64,000 nucleotides of DNA from Paenibacillus auburnensis. Lineage in GTDB: Bacteria; Bacillota; Bacilli; Paenibacillales; Paenibacillaceae. Where the stretch lies: positions 62,001 to 126,000 of the forward strand of contig NZ_CAKMMG010000009.1 in assembly GCF_927798115.1 (NCBI RefSeq), written 5' to 3'. Every line of letters begins with the position of its first letter. The stretch's first letter is position 1. The translations under genes were made by a program, and so were the position numbers. Below, in pieces: positions 1-8,341 of this stretch. The notes below the pieces were generated by a model that did not search any database, was not told the origin of the DNA, and was given only the letters and a program-made list of their open reading frames with translations.

Positions 1-540
1 TACCGTAGCAAAGGCGCGCTAAACCAAAGCCGCATCCTTGTTTGGCCCTGCGCTGTGTCCCACAATTTCTCGATTGAATAGGTCGATGAGCACGCAAATA
101 TAGTGCCATTTGTTCTGAACCTTTACATAGGTCAGATCACTCACGACAAAGCGCCTAGTCTTCGTTTGCTCGAATTCACGGTTCAGTACATACGCTGTAG
201 CTGCGTCGTTACAAGCCGCCTTATGGGGTTTAAACTGCGCGACAGTGTAGGTCGAAACTAACCCCTGCTCTTTCATGATTCATCCAATGCGGCGGCTGGA
301 TATAACCAATCCTTGTTCCTTCAGTTTCACTTTAATTTTGAGTGTGCCGTAGGCTTTGCGTTTCTTGTGGAAGATTTCCACAATCGCTGCGCTTAGCACA
401 TCTTCATTCTTTTCGTCCTTGGTTTCATAGTAGAACGTGCTTTTTGCGATTTGCAGGACTTCGCACATCGCTGATACCGAGTATTTATCGCGGTTATTCC
501 AGATGATAGCTACTTTCGTCCCATGATCAGCGCGGCTTGC
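1..540 (-). pseudogene. IS3-family transposase OrfB (DDE integrase), interrupted and cut by window edge
   Basis: A frame overlapping the end of OrfA reads NNRDKYSVSAMCEVLQIAKS, the standard IS150-type OrfB N-terminus, and continues to SSRRIG, where a TGA at 280-282 replaces what is normally an arginine codon. The frame resumes at once (IMKEQGLVSTYTV) and reaches the rve core with the first catalytic Asp in VVSDLTYVKV. A second stop, TAG at 19-21, follows DAALV, and the same frame then reads RAFATV to the edge, so the protein homology runs through both stops. The last two DDE acidic residues would lie outside the window. Confidence 0.82.
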
Positions 541-794
541 TTTAGGATGTCAACCTCCATTTGAAGACGTTGATTCTCTTTTCGTAGAGCAAGGAGTTCA
601 TTTTCTTCTTAGGAACGATTGTCCTTCTCTTTGAAGGAACCTGTGTTGTTTGACTGCTTGATCCAGCGGTCCAGAGCAGAGGCTGTGAGGTCGTATTCCT
701 CCACGATCGCAGCTCGTGATTTTCCATTCTCATAGAGTTGTACCATCTGTTTCTTGAAGTCTGCTGTAAACGTACGTCGTTGTTGTTTTGGCAT
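510..794 (-). pseudogene. IS3-family transposase OrfA, interrupted
   Basis: The reading frame starts MPKQQRRTFTADFKKQMV and carries the helix-turn-helix typical of IS3 OrfA. After about 61 residues it meets a TAA at 609-611. The same frame then continues with a leucine-zipper-like stretch (ENELLALRKENQRLQMEVDI) and ends LKQAALIMGRK at the natural stop at 510-512, which is the usual OrfA C-terminus. The gene is therefore nearly full length (94 codons) with one nonsense codon in the middle. OrfA normally binds the element ends and regulates or fuses with OrfB by frameshifting. This copy cannot do so without readthrough. Confidence 0.8.
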
Positions 795-897
795 TGTAGT
801 GTTCCATCCTTAACTTGATAGGTTTATTCTACAAGCCCTTATTTTTTATGTCCAACTAAGTGTAGACGATCCAAAATACGTATTAATGAGGTGAGGT

Positions 898-2136
898 ATG
901 GCAGCAGGTTGGTTTGAAAGATCATTTAATTTTGAGTGGAGTACAATAGAAGTTGATTTATACAAGGAATTACAAACAGGTAATGATCGCTTCGCTGGTT
1001 ATAAGAACTTAATAGCTATATTAACACTAATAGCTTCTATTGGGTTTTGGTCCGTGAACTTTTACTTTCCAATTAAAAACAATAATGCAGAGTTCAGTAA
1101 AGATTGGTATTGGGCAATACCGGTAGTCGTATTATTGGTTAATATTATTTCCATGTGTATACATCTGAGAATATCTTATTCGATTATAAAAAAAGGCGAT
1201 CCTACTTATAAAATAAAGTTATACTCATTGGTAGTTGATTATTGGAAAAAATTAAATTTAAAAGCAAAGATATTATTTTTTGTTAAGTTTTTAATTTTCC
1301 CAGATTATTTTTGGGCTGAATTTTTTAAGGGCCATATCGGGTCTCATTTTAATCAAAAGGATCTAATTTCTATAAAGGAAATGGAATTTGTAAGGTTGTT
1401 GAAAAAGTTTTACATCGAACGCTGCAATTGGGCAAATCTATCTTTTACTATGTTGGGATCTCTCCTAATGATATACTCCTTAGGTGGTGGGAATGGATTA
1501 ACAGGAATCATTCCGTATACTTTATTTATATTTATTGCGTATAGGTCTGTATCAAGGACAATGGAAATTTTGATTGCATTCTATAATGATATATTAAAAA
1601 GTAGAGAGAAAATCTTCTTCAAGAATGGAACCGATACTGTTACATTAAATAATGATAAATTAGATGTAGACCCACGAAGAAGACATGAAAATTTAAGAAT
1701 CATAAATAATCCTCCTAGAGAAATACGATATATATATCCTTGGAAAAATTCATTATTGCTTCCTTCTTCAAGAGCATCATTAGCAATACATAGTTTGTTG
1801 GAAATAATCATGCTATTCGCATTACTTTACTTTCTAATGGTTGGTGTTTCAGATTACATATTCATAGGCAAGGATGCCCCTACACTACCTGAGGGATTAG
1901 AAGGAGATATTGGTATTATCAAATATTTTATCTTCTCATTTTCCGTTGCAGTGACCCTACCAGACATAGAATCAACTTTATGGGCCATTCCGCTGTTCAT
2001 GCAAATTCTTTCAAGTCTTGTTTTAATGATTATGTCCTTAGCTTATTATTTGGGAAAAGAACATGATATTAAAGGTCATGAAAAGCAGCTCTACGGGGAG
2101 AGAGCAAGGGAAAATGTAAAGAGAAAATTCCGATAA
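898..2136 (+). CDS. unrecognised polytopic membrane protein
   Basis: This 412-residue protein matches no family I can name. It starts at an ATG preceded by GAGGTGAGGT. Hydrophobic segments appear near residues 37-60, 72-92, 121-140, 180-217, 300-318, 338-352 and 362-385, separated by charged loops, so it is an integral membrane protein with perhaps six to eight spans. The C-terminal arrangement (span, short hydrophobic stretch ending TLPDIE, span) loosely recalls two-TM ion-channel modules, but the TVGYG selectivity motif is absent, so I do not claim a channel. Base composition is far more AT-rich than the genes right of 3700. It is followed by another membrane gene and lies in the island ending at 3634. 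Accessory or defence roles are possible but unproven. Confidence 0.7.
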   Translation: MAAGWFERSFNFEWSTIEVDLYKELQTGNDRFAGYKNLIAILTLIASIGFWSVNFYFPIKNNNAEFSKDWYWAIPVVVLLVNIISMCIHLRISYSIIKKGDPTYKIKLYSLVVDYWKKLNLKAKILFFVKFLIFPDYFWAEFFKGHIGSHFNQKDLISIKEMEFVRLLKKFYIERCNWANLSFTMLGSLLMIYSLGGGNGLTGIIPYTLFIFIAYRSVSRTMEILIAFYNDILKSREKIFFKNGTDTVTLNNDKLDVDPRRRHENLRIINNPPREIRYIYPWKNSLLLPSSRASLAIHSLLEIIMLFALLYFLMVGVSDYIFIGKDAPTLPEGLEGDIGIIKYFIFSFSVAVTLPDIESTLWAIPLFMQILSSLVLMIMSLAYYLGKEHDIKGHEKQLYGERARENVKRKFR

Positions 2137-2340
2137 TATGTCTTCAAGATAATCTTGGAGGCCATGTCTTAGTTTTTTGAGTTCTTGTTTCGATGTAAAT
2201 TAAGGAGGTTTACAAACCAAAGTCATCTGGAAAAACTGTTCTTTTCCGCTATCCACTAACAAAGGGGTCGGGAAAATATGTTCTAGGTAACAATGATCTT
2301 TATGTTTATTGATAATAAAAATTGAAATGGAGAATGTTTA

Positions 2341-3267
2341 ATGAGAACAAGAGAAACGGTTATAGCAACCTGTCTATTATTGGGTATAATGATTCTTGGC
2401 GTTTTGCCAAATGCCCCATTTCATTTACCGTTGCAATCCGGTACATGGACAGAATATACAGGAGTTATAGTTACTTTTATAGGTATTATAGTAACTGCCT
2501 ATTTTAGCTGGTTATTATATCATATATCAAAAGATGCAACTTACATGGCGCAAAAAGCAGTAGAAATATCTGAGAACGGGTATAATGTAGCTAAAGAAAG
2601 TCAAGAATCAACAAAGCAAAGTCTTAAAATAACTGCACTAGTAGAAAAAAGATTAACTACTGAGAGATTCAGGGAATATCAAGAGTTCATGCATAATTAC
2701 TTTAATCCTAAAATCAGCGAACTGCAGGAAGTTTATAAAGAGATAATTACATCTTTATCAAAAGCTACTGAGGAGTTTCTTGATAAGTATGAAAAAGTGG
2801 AAGAAAAATATATCGTATCACCCTACCATCAAATCGAAGATACAACCAATCTAAGTGAAGAAGAGAAAAAGAATTACTTGAAACATCATGTGGAATACAT
2901 GAACGAATACTCTAAAGTATCATTTCCATTCTGTGTAATTCATAGCACAACGGAGTTCCCATTTACTCATAATCTTAGTATTGAAGAACTTAGTAGGTAC
3001 TTTACCGAAGAACAAACAAAGGAACTCAAAGTTATATGGAAGATGGCAAATAGTATTATTGATTCAAATGATATTAAATTAGAAGGGTCAAGTGTAAGTG
3101 TTTTTGGCAATTCGAATCAAAGTAAAGTTGATAAAATCAATAAATTGAAAGATGGATATACCCAACTTAATGATAGAATAAATACATTGATTGATAGTAT
3201 TAATAATGAAAGGGAAAAATTTAAATATGAAATTTCAGTGTTTGATTCAATTATCCACAGTTCGTAA
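2341..3267 (+). CDS. unrecognised membrane-anchored coiled-coil protein
   Basis: The 308-residue product has two N-terminal membrane spans (about residues 7-27 and 38-61) and then a long, charged, mostly helical soluble part. Residues about 70-150 and 255-300 look like coiled coil, rich in Lys, Glu and Asn. It begins at ATG 2341 behind GGAGA. I recognise no enzymatic motif. The gene is as AT-rich as its upstream neighbour, in the same orientation, 204 bp downstream, and both lie inside the island that ends at the tRNA/tmRNA 3' fragment. The pair could be a two-component membrane system, but a 204-bp gap means they need not be co-transcribed. Function unknown. Confidence 0.7.
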   Translation: MRTRETVIATCLLLGIMILGVLPNAPFHLPLQSGTWTEYTGVIVTFIGIIVTAYFSWLLYHISKDATYMAQKAVEISENGYNVAKESQESTKQSLKITALVEKRLTTERFREYQEFMHNYFNPKISELQEVYKEIITSLSKATEEFLDKYEKVEEKYIVSPYHQIEDTTNLSEEEKKNYLKHHVEYMNEYSKVSFPFCVIHSTTEFPFTHNLSIEELSRYFTEEQTKELKVIWKMANSIIDSNDIKLEGSSVSVFGNSNQSKVDKINKLKDGYTQLNDRINTLIDSINNEREKFKYEISVFDSIIHSS

Positions 3268-3609
3268 TTTAATTAAAACTTTGAAGTAGGGTGACAATAT
3301 TTCTTGGAAACTCTTTTGCACTTATTCGCATGAGGGAGAGAGCGATTCTAGTTTAATGGACCAACATATTTGCATGTGGTACATGTTATGATGCATAATG
3401 TCCACTAACACAGAATAAATTTTACCGTATTTTACCCCGAAATCCCCTCGGTTTTTTGTAGTCCATGTGTAGCCAAACGACTGAAATAGATCTAAATTTA
3501 GACAAAAGCAAGCAACACGACTTAATATTTGTAAAGTCAGAAATCCTTATGGAATAAGGGTTTCTGGTACTTTTTAATCCAAAGTAACATCAGTTAAAAG
3601 TTTCAAAAC
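3268..3609. other. gene-free AT-rich right end of the island
   Basis: No credible coding region is present. The stretch holds a 12-bp hairpin (3539-3565) and a short TCCCCTCGG motif (3443-3451) that recurs in the tRNA/tmRNA scar at 3621-3629. It may be degenerate attachment-site DNA or decayed island sequence. Confidence 0.5.
3539..3565 (+). terminator. 12-bp stem-loop, possible weak terminator
   Basis: AGAAATCCTTAT and ATAAGGGTTTCT pair along 12 bp (one G-T) around a 3-nt loop. The following T-run is short and delayed, so a terminator role is only likely, not clear. Confidence 0.4.
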
Positions 3610-3634
3610 AGGGGTTCGAATCCCCTCGGCTCCA
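3610..3634 (+). other. 3' fragment of a tRNA or tmRNA gene (attachment-site scar)
   Basis: The sequence folds exactly as a T-arm (AGGGG, loop TTCGAAT, CCCCT) followed by a 7-nt acceptor strand CGGCTCC and discriminator A. Nothing upstream resembles the rest of a tRNA. A factor-independent terminator follows at 3649. Integrases of genomic islands commonly use tRNA or ssrA 3' ends and leave such a copy at one island edge. U at position 70 fits tmRNA or tRNA-Ala, both recognised through G3-U70; ssrA is my leading guess. The composition change from AT-rich (left) to ordinary (right) occurs just here. Confidence 0.7.
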
Positions 3635-3648
3635 TTTGGAGTACAAGT

Positions 3649-3676
3649 AAAAGACACCTTAATCGGTGTCTTTTTT
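3649..3676 (+). terminator. intrinsic terminator of the tRNA/tmRNA locus
   Basis: AAAAGACACC pairs with GGTGTCTTTT across a 6-nt loop, followed by more T. It probably ended the original tRNA/tmRNA transcript. The same stem recurs at 5359, 11396 and 19371. Confidence 0.85.
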
Positions 3677-3882
3677 CATTTCTGAAGGTGTTGACCGAAA
3701 TCCTATTGATGAACCCATATACGTTACTGATTCAAAAGTGCTGATACATCTCAATAGGAGGTGCTGGGATAAACGAGCCGGGTTGGAAATGGGGGTGCAT
3801 ATGTTCGTAAAAAGCGTTTATTTCTTTCAAATTTTGTGTATAATAAAGCTGATTGTCCAATTTGTTCCAAAGGGGATGAAGA

Positions 3883-4323
3883 ATGATGTCAATCGGTTTG
3901 AACCCGTATTTAGTCTTTAATGGAAACACAAGAGAAGCTCTGTATTTTTATGAAAAAGCGCTGCGCGGGAATGTGGTCGGGATCATGACGTTTGGGGATT
4001 TGCCGGAAGATCCGAATCATCCGTTGACCGATGAGATGAAAACCCTTGTGATGCATGCGCATTTGAAGGTTGGTGATGCAGATCTCATGTTCTCCGATAC
4101 TTTTCCGGGTACGGCGCATAAGGCGGACGGTGATACGGTTCAGATTGCCATTCATCCTACAGAAGAGTCAATTGCACGGGAGATTTTCGCCGCACTGGAA
4201 GACGGTGGTCAAGTGGTCATGCCGCTGCAGAAGACGGATTGGAGCCCTTTGTATGGGATTGTTAAGGACAAGTTCGGCGTTACTTTTCAAGTGAATGTCG
4301 CGGAGGAACAGCCGCAGGGATAG
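3883..4323 (+). CDS. VOC/glyoxalase-fold protein, PhnB-like
   Basis: The 146-residue product is a single-domain vicinal-oxygen-chelate protein of the PhnB/YjdN-like group. It opens with the usual PYLVFNGNTREALYFYEKAL and keeps the later DADLMFSDT and DKFGVTFQVNV strands that build the cupped barrel. Members are often annotated as glyoxalase or 3-demethylubiquinone methyltransferase-like, but their substrates are mostly unknown. ATG 3883 is preceded by AAAGGGG; a second ATG follows at once. The next gene, 84 bp downstream, encodes two related domains, so the two may be functionally linked. Confidence 0.85.
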   Translation: MMSIGLNPYLVFNGNTREALYFYEKALRGNVVGIMTFGDLPEDPNHPLTDEMKTLVMHAHLKVGDADLMFSDTFPGTAHKADGDTVQIAIHPTEESIAREIFAALEDGGQVVMPLQKTDWSPLYGIVKDKFGVTFQVNVAEEQPQG

Positions 4324-4407
4324 TTTATATTCTGATTCAGGTTTCCGCTCCGCCCACAATACGCCCTGTTGGTTCTAATCGGACAGGCAGCTGAGGAGGA
4401 ATGACTT

Positions 4408-5325
4408 GTGACAAACAATAATCAGACAATCGTGCCGCATATATGGTATGACAAAGAAGCGGTAGAAGCAGCTAATTTTTACGCTTCTGTTTTCCCCGAA
4501 TCCAAGGTTACGAGTGTTACGACAATTCATGACACACCGTCAGGTGACTGTGACCAAGTTTCATTTGAAATATGGGGACAGAAGTTTATGGCCATCAGTG
4601 CAGGGCCCTATTTTAAGTTAAACCCGTCGGTGTCTTTCTTCGTTAATTTTGATCCGTCACGCGACAAAGACGCAGCACAGAAAATAGATGAAGTCTGGGA
4701 CAAGTTATCTGAGGGCGGCCAGGCACTAATGCCGCTCGATAAGTATCCGTTCAGTAAGCGGTATGGCTGGATTCAGGATAAATATGGCGTGTCCTGGCAG
4801 CTGATGCTTACAAATCCTGAGGGTGAGGAGCGTCCGGCTATCATCCCGTCTTTTTTGTTCGTGGGTAATCAGTACGGTAAGGCGGAAGAGGCTATGTCTC
4901 TCTATTTATCAGTATTTGGCAACTCACGGCAGGGAACGATTGCCCGCTATCCCAAGGGCATGGAGCCTGATCAGGAAGGAACCATTATGTTCTCTGACTT
5001 CATGCTGGAGAAGCAGTGGTTCACCGCCATGGACAGTGCGCATGAGCATAAATTCAGTTTCAACGAGGCGATCTCTTTTATGGTGAAATGCGATTCGCAA
5101 GAGGAGATTGATCATTACTGGGAGAAGCTGTCTGCGGTTCCCGATGCTGAACAATGCGGCTGGCTGAAAGACCGGTTTGGCGTGTCGTGGCAGATTGTGC
5201 CGGCCGAGATGGACGAAATGCTGGGAAAGGGAACACCGGAGCAAATTGCACGTGTTACGAAGGCTTTTTTGCAGATGAAGAAGTTCGACCTTGCAGCATT
5301 GCATAAGGCTTATAAGGGCGAGTGA
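4408..5325 (+). CDS. two-domain VOC (PhnB-like) protein
   Basis: The 305-residue protein contains two tandem PhnB/glyoxalase-like domains, about residues 1-135 and 140-280. Each ends in a similar strand: RYGWIQDKYGVSWQLML in the first, CGWLKDRFGVSWQIVPA in the second. Such proteins are usually called VOC family or 3-demethylubiquinone-9 3-methyltransferase-like; the real reaction is unknown. The start is GTG at 4408, set by GAGGAGGA seven bases upstream; the nearer ATG at 4401 is out of frame. A strong terminator follows at 5359. It probably forms a small unit with the VOC gene upstream. Confidence 0.85.
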   Translation: MTNNNQTIVPHIWYDKEAVEAANFYASVFPESKVTSVTTIHDTPSGDCDQVSFEIWGQKFMAISAGPYFKLNPSVSFFVNFDPSRDKDAAQKIDEVWDKLSEGGQALMPLDKYPFSKRYGWIQDKYGVSWQLMLTNPEGEERPAIIPSFLFVGNQYGKAEEAMSLYLSVFGNSRQGTIARYPKGMEPDQEGTIMFSDFMLEKQWFTAMDSAHEHKFSFNEAISFMVKCDSQEEIDHYWEKLSAVPDAEQCGWLKDRFGVSWQIVPAEMDEMLGKGTPEQIARVTKAFLQMKKFDLAALHKAYKGE

Positions 5326-5358
5326 AGCATAAACCTACCCTCTGCCAAATTTATCAGT

Positions 5359-5385
5359 AAAGACACCTTAACTGGTGTCTTTTTT
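5359..5385 (+). terminator. intrinsic terminator after the VOC genes
   Basis: AAAGACACC pairs with GGTGTCTTT across a 6-nt loop, then T-run. Confidence 0.88.
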
Positions 5386-5422
5386 CATTTCAGCGGCTGT
5401 TTTGAACATGCTTTTCAGACAA

Positions 5423-5474
5423 AAGCCTCTCCTTGTTAAAGGGTTGTCTCTGCAACCATTCTCAGGAGAGGCTT
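5423..5474 (-). terminator. terminator downstream of adhE
   Basis: AAGCCTCTCC and GGAGAGGCTT form a 10-bp stem with a long loop just past the adhE stop. On the minus strand the stem is followed by T-rich sequence. Confidence 0.7.
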
Positions 5475-5488
5475 ATTTTACAATTGTA

Positions 5489-8119
5489 TTAAAATCTGCC
5501 GTAGAACGCATTCCGGTAAATGTCTGCAAGCTCTTTGACTAGCGGCATGCGGGGATTGGCTGTGGTACATTGGTCCTCAAAGGCGCGGTCGGCCAGATAA
5601 TCGACCTTTGATTCGAAATCGGACGGAGCGAAGCCAAGATCCTGGAATTTCTCAGGAATGCCAAGCGATTGATTCAGCTTGCGGATAGCCATAATCAAGC
5701 TGTTAACCCCTTCTTCTGTGGTGCTGGCAGGGAACCCGAGCATTCTGGCGATTTCTGCATAACGTTCATCGGCGATGAAATAGTTATATTTCGGGAACGA
5801 TGCAAATTTTGACGGCTTCGTGGCATTATACCGGATAACATGCGGCATCAGAATGGCGTTTGTGCGCCCGTGCGCCGTATGGTATTCACCGCCCCATTTA
5901 TGCGCCAAGCTGTGATTGATGCCTAGGAAGGCATTGGCGAAAGCCATCCCTGCAATCGTTGAGGCATTATGCATTTTCTCACGGGCAACCGGGTCCGCCG
6001 TATGGAAGGACTTCTCCAGGTGCTGGAATACGAGTCTTATGGCGTGCAGCGCAAGTCCATCGGTATAGTCACTGGCCATGACGGAAACGTAGGCTTCAAT
6101 GGCATGTGTCAGCACGTCCATCCCGGTGTCTGCGACCGCCGCCTTTGGCAGGGAATAAACAAGCTCCGGATCAATGATCGCCACATCCGGCGTCAGTTCA
6201 TAATCCGCAAGCGGATATTTCGTATGTCCTTCTTTTTTATCCGTGATGACCGCAAATGAAGTTACTTCCGAGCCTGTTCCTGAGGTTGTCGGGATCGCGA
6301 CGAATTGGGCTTTGATGCCTAACCGCGGATATTTGTAGACCCGTTTACGGATATCCAGGAATTTCTGTTTGATCGAATGGAAGCTGGTATCCGGGTATTC
6401 GTAAAATAACCACATCGCCTTCGCCGCATCCATAGGCGAGCCGCCCCCCAGGGCAATGATGCAGTCCGGCTGGAAGTTCTCCATCATGCGGGTTCCGCGT
6501 TCAACCGTCTCTACGGACGGATCGGGCTCAACATCCGCAAAAATCTCAACAGAAACTGGCTCGGTGCGTTTTCGCAGGTAATATTCGATTTTTTCCACAT
6601 ATCCGAGCTTAACCATCATGGCATCAGTAACAATAAGCACCTTGGAGATGTTAGGCATTTTCTCGAGATACTGCGTGGATCCTTTTTCAAAATAGATCTT
6701 AGGCGGAATCTTGAACCACTGCATATTCACCCTCCGGTAGGCGACACGTTTGATATTGATCAGGTTCACTGCAGTTACATTGGAGGTGGTTGAGTTTTTG
6801 CCGTAGGATCCGCAGCCTAAAGTAAGTGACGGTAAATTGGTGTTGTAAATATCACCGATAGCCCCCTGTGTTGAAGGAGAATTGACAATCACACGTCCGG
6901 TCTGTAACCGTTCGGCGAAGGCCTCAATCACTTTATTGTCCTTAGAGTGAATGACAGAAGAGTGTCCCAAACCGCCAAATGCGACGATTTCCGCTGCACG
7001 GTCAATGCCTTGTTCGGCAGAGGTTACTTTATAGCAGGCCAGAACCGGGCTCAGCTTCTCAGCGGACAAAGGGAAGTCCGTTCCCACACCCTCCAATTCG
7101 GCAACAAGAATTTTCGTATGCTCAGGAAGCTGAAGACCGGCCATCTCAGCAATTTTGTAAGCAGGCTGACCGACAATAGCGCCATTAACTGCACATTTCT
7201 CCCCGGTGATCACGAGACCCGAGACTGCCTCTGTTTCCGATTTATCTAAAAAGTAGCACCCGTTGTCTATCATCATTTGGCGAACCTGATCATACACCGG
7301 TTCCTCAATGATGAGGGCTTGCTCGGACGCACAGATCATCCCGTTATCGAATGTTTTGGAAAGAATAAGATCGGTGACCGCTTGTCTGAGATCGGCTGTT
7401 TTTTCAATAAAGCAAGGTACATTTCCGGGTCCGACGCCAAGCGCTGGTTTGCCTGTACTATAGGCGGCCTTTACCATGGCTGACCCGCCTGTGGCCAGGA
7501 CCAGAGCTACATCCGGATGGTTCATGAGCAGCTGCGTCGCTTCCAGCGACGGATTCTCGATCCACTGTACACAGTGTGGCGGCGCTCCTTCGGCTACTGC
7601 TGCATCCAGCAGTGTTTTTGCCGATTCGCTGCTGCATTTCTGCGCGGAAGGATGAAAAGCAAAAATAATGGGATTTCGCGTCTTCGTGGCAATCAGTGTT
7701 TTAAAGATCGTTGTGGAGGTCGGATTCGTAACAGGTGTTACGCCGGCGATAATGCCAACAGGTTCAGCTACCCGCTGATAATTCTCATAAAGATTTTCTT
7801 CAATAATTCCAACGGTTTTGTTGTGTTTGATGCTGTTATAAATATACTCTGAGGCAAAAAGGTTCTTAGTAATTTTATCCTCGTACACGCCGCGTCCGGT
7901 CTCTTCCACGGCCATCTTGGCAAGCAGCATATGCTTGTCCAGTCCGGCAAGTGCCATTGCTTGTACAACGCGGTCAATCTGTTCCTGATTCATAGAAAGG
8001 TACGCTTCTTGCGAAGCCCGGGCACGTGCAACCAGACGGTTGACCTCTTCCTGGGCAGTAGGCTTTTTATTGGTGATGCTTTCGTTATTTTCTGCCTGGC
8101 TTTGTGTGACAGCCATCAT
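5489..8119 (-). CDS. adhE: bifunctional acetaldehyde-CoA / alcohol dehydrogenase
   Basis: AdhE reduces acetyl-CoA to acetaldehyde and then to ethanol with two NADH, regenerating NAD+ during fermentation. The N-terminal half (about residues 10-440) is a CoA-acylating aldehyde dehydrogenase with its catalytic Cys263 in DNGMICASEQA. The C-terminal half is an iron-dependent alcohol dehydrogenase with GMDVLTHAIEAYVS and HALAHKWGGEYH-type metal ligands (partly visible as LAHKWGGEYHTAHG). The length (876 residues) is normal for the family. I start at the ATG at 8119 because GGGAGGGG lies five bases upstream; an ATG 18 bp further out has no ribosome site, and an adjacent ATG at 8116 is also possible. 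The gene is divergent from pflB, its metabolic partner, across 222 bp. Confidence 0.96.
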   Translation of the reverse strand: MMAVTQSQAENNESITNKKPTAQEEVNRLVARARASQEAYLSMNQEQIDRVVQAMALAGLDKHMLLAKMAVEETGRGVYEDKITKNLFASEYIYNSIKHNKTVGIIEENLYENYQRVAEPVGIIAGVTPVTNPTSTTIFKTLIATKTRNPIIFAFHPSAQKCSSESAKTLLDAAVAEGAPPHCVQWIENPSLEATQLLMNHPDVALVLATGGSAMVKAAYSTGKPALGVGPGNVPCFIEKTADLRQAVTDLILSKTFDNGMICASEQALIIEEPVYDQVRQMMIDNGCYFLDKSETEAVSGLVITGEKCAVNGAIVGQPAYKIAEMAGLQLPEHTKILVAELEGVGTDFPLSAEKLSPVLACYKVTSAEQGIDRAAEIVAFGGLGHSSVIHSKDNKVIEAFAERLQTGRVIVNSPSTQGAIGDIYNTNLPSLTLGCGSYGKNSTTSNVTAVNLINIKRVAYRRVNMQWFKIPPKIYFEKGSTQYLEKMPNISKVLIVTDAMMVKLGYVEKIEYYLRKRTEPVSVEIFADVEPDPSVETVERGTRMMENFQPDCIIALGGGSPMDAAKAMWLFYEYPDTSFHSIKQKFLDIRKRVYKYPRLGIKAQFVAIPTTSGTGSEVTSFAVITDKKEGHTKYPLADYELTPDVAIIDPELVYSLPKAAVADTGMDVLTHAIEAYVSVMASDYTDGLALHAIRLVFQHLEKSFHTADPVAREKMHNASTIAGMAFANAFLGINHSLAHKWGGEYHTAHGRTNAILMPHVIRYNATKPSKFASFPKYNYFIADERYAEIARMLGFPASTTEEGVNSLIMAIRKLNQSLGIPEKFQDLGFAPSDFESKVDYLADRAFEDQCTTANPRMPLVKELADIYRNAFYGRF

Positions 8120-8341
8120 TTTTCCCCTCCCTGGCATCTACTCGTGCTGCTTGATTCAGGTTACAAAATCAATACAAGCCTTTTTAACAAACACAGTTTT
8201 ACCTGCATTCGTGATATTATCCCCGTTTCCAGTCTCTACCCATAGTACCCAGTGATGTACCTCCTTTAGATTAGTCAAGACGGATCATACTAAGCACAGC
8301 CCATAAACCCATGGCAAAGTAATAAAGGAGGAATTATCACA

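Larger units (their letters stand above)
1..855 (-). mobile_element. IS3-family (IS150-type) insertion sequence remnant
   Basis: Read on the minus strand, this stretch has the two-frame layout of an IS3-family element: a small OrfA with a transposase helix-turn-helix, followed in another frame by OrfB with the start of the DDE integrase domain. The right end probably lies near 855, where the minus strand begins with TGGACATAAAAAAT. The other end lies beyond the left edge of the window. Three in-frame stops (609-611 TAA, 280-282 TGA, 19-21 TAG) mean no full transposase can be made, so this copy is dead unless complemented. It sits at the outer side of the AT-rich island that ends at the tRNA/tmRNA scar at 3634. 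Confidence 0.85.

Noticed and set aside
3666..3920. Short plus-strand open frame before the VOC gene
   Set aside because: It starts inside a terminator, overlaps the VOC start and resembles nothing.
8120..8341. Rex or Fnr sites between adhE and pflB
   Set aside because: No TTGTGA-N6-TCACAA or TGTGA-N6-TCACA match of acceptable quality was seen.
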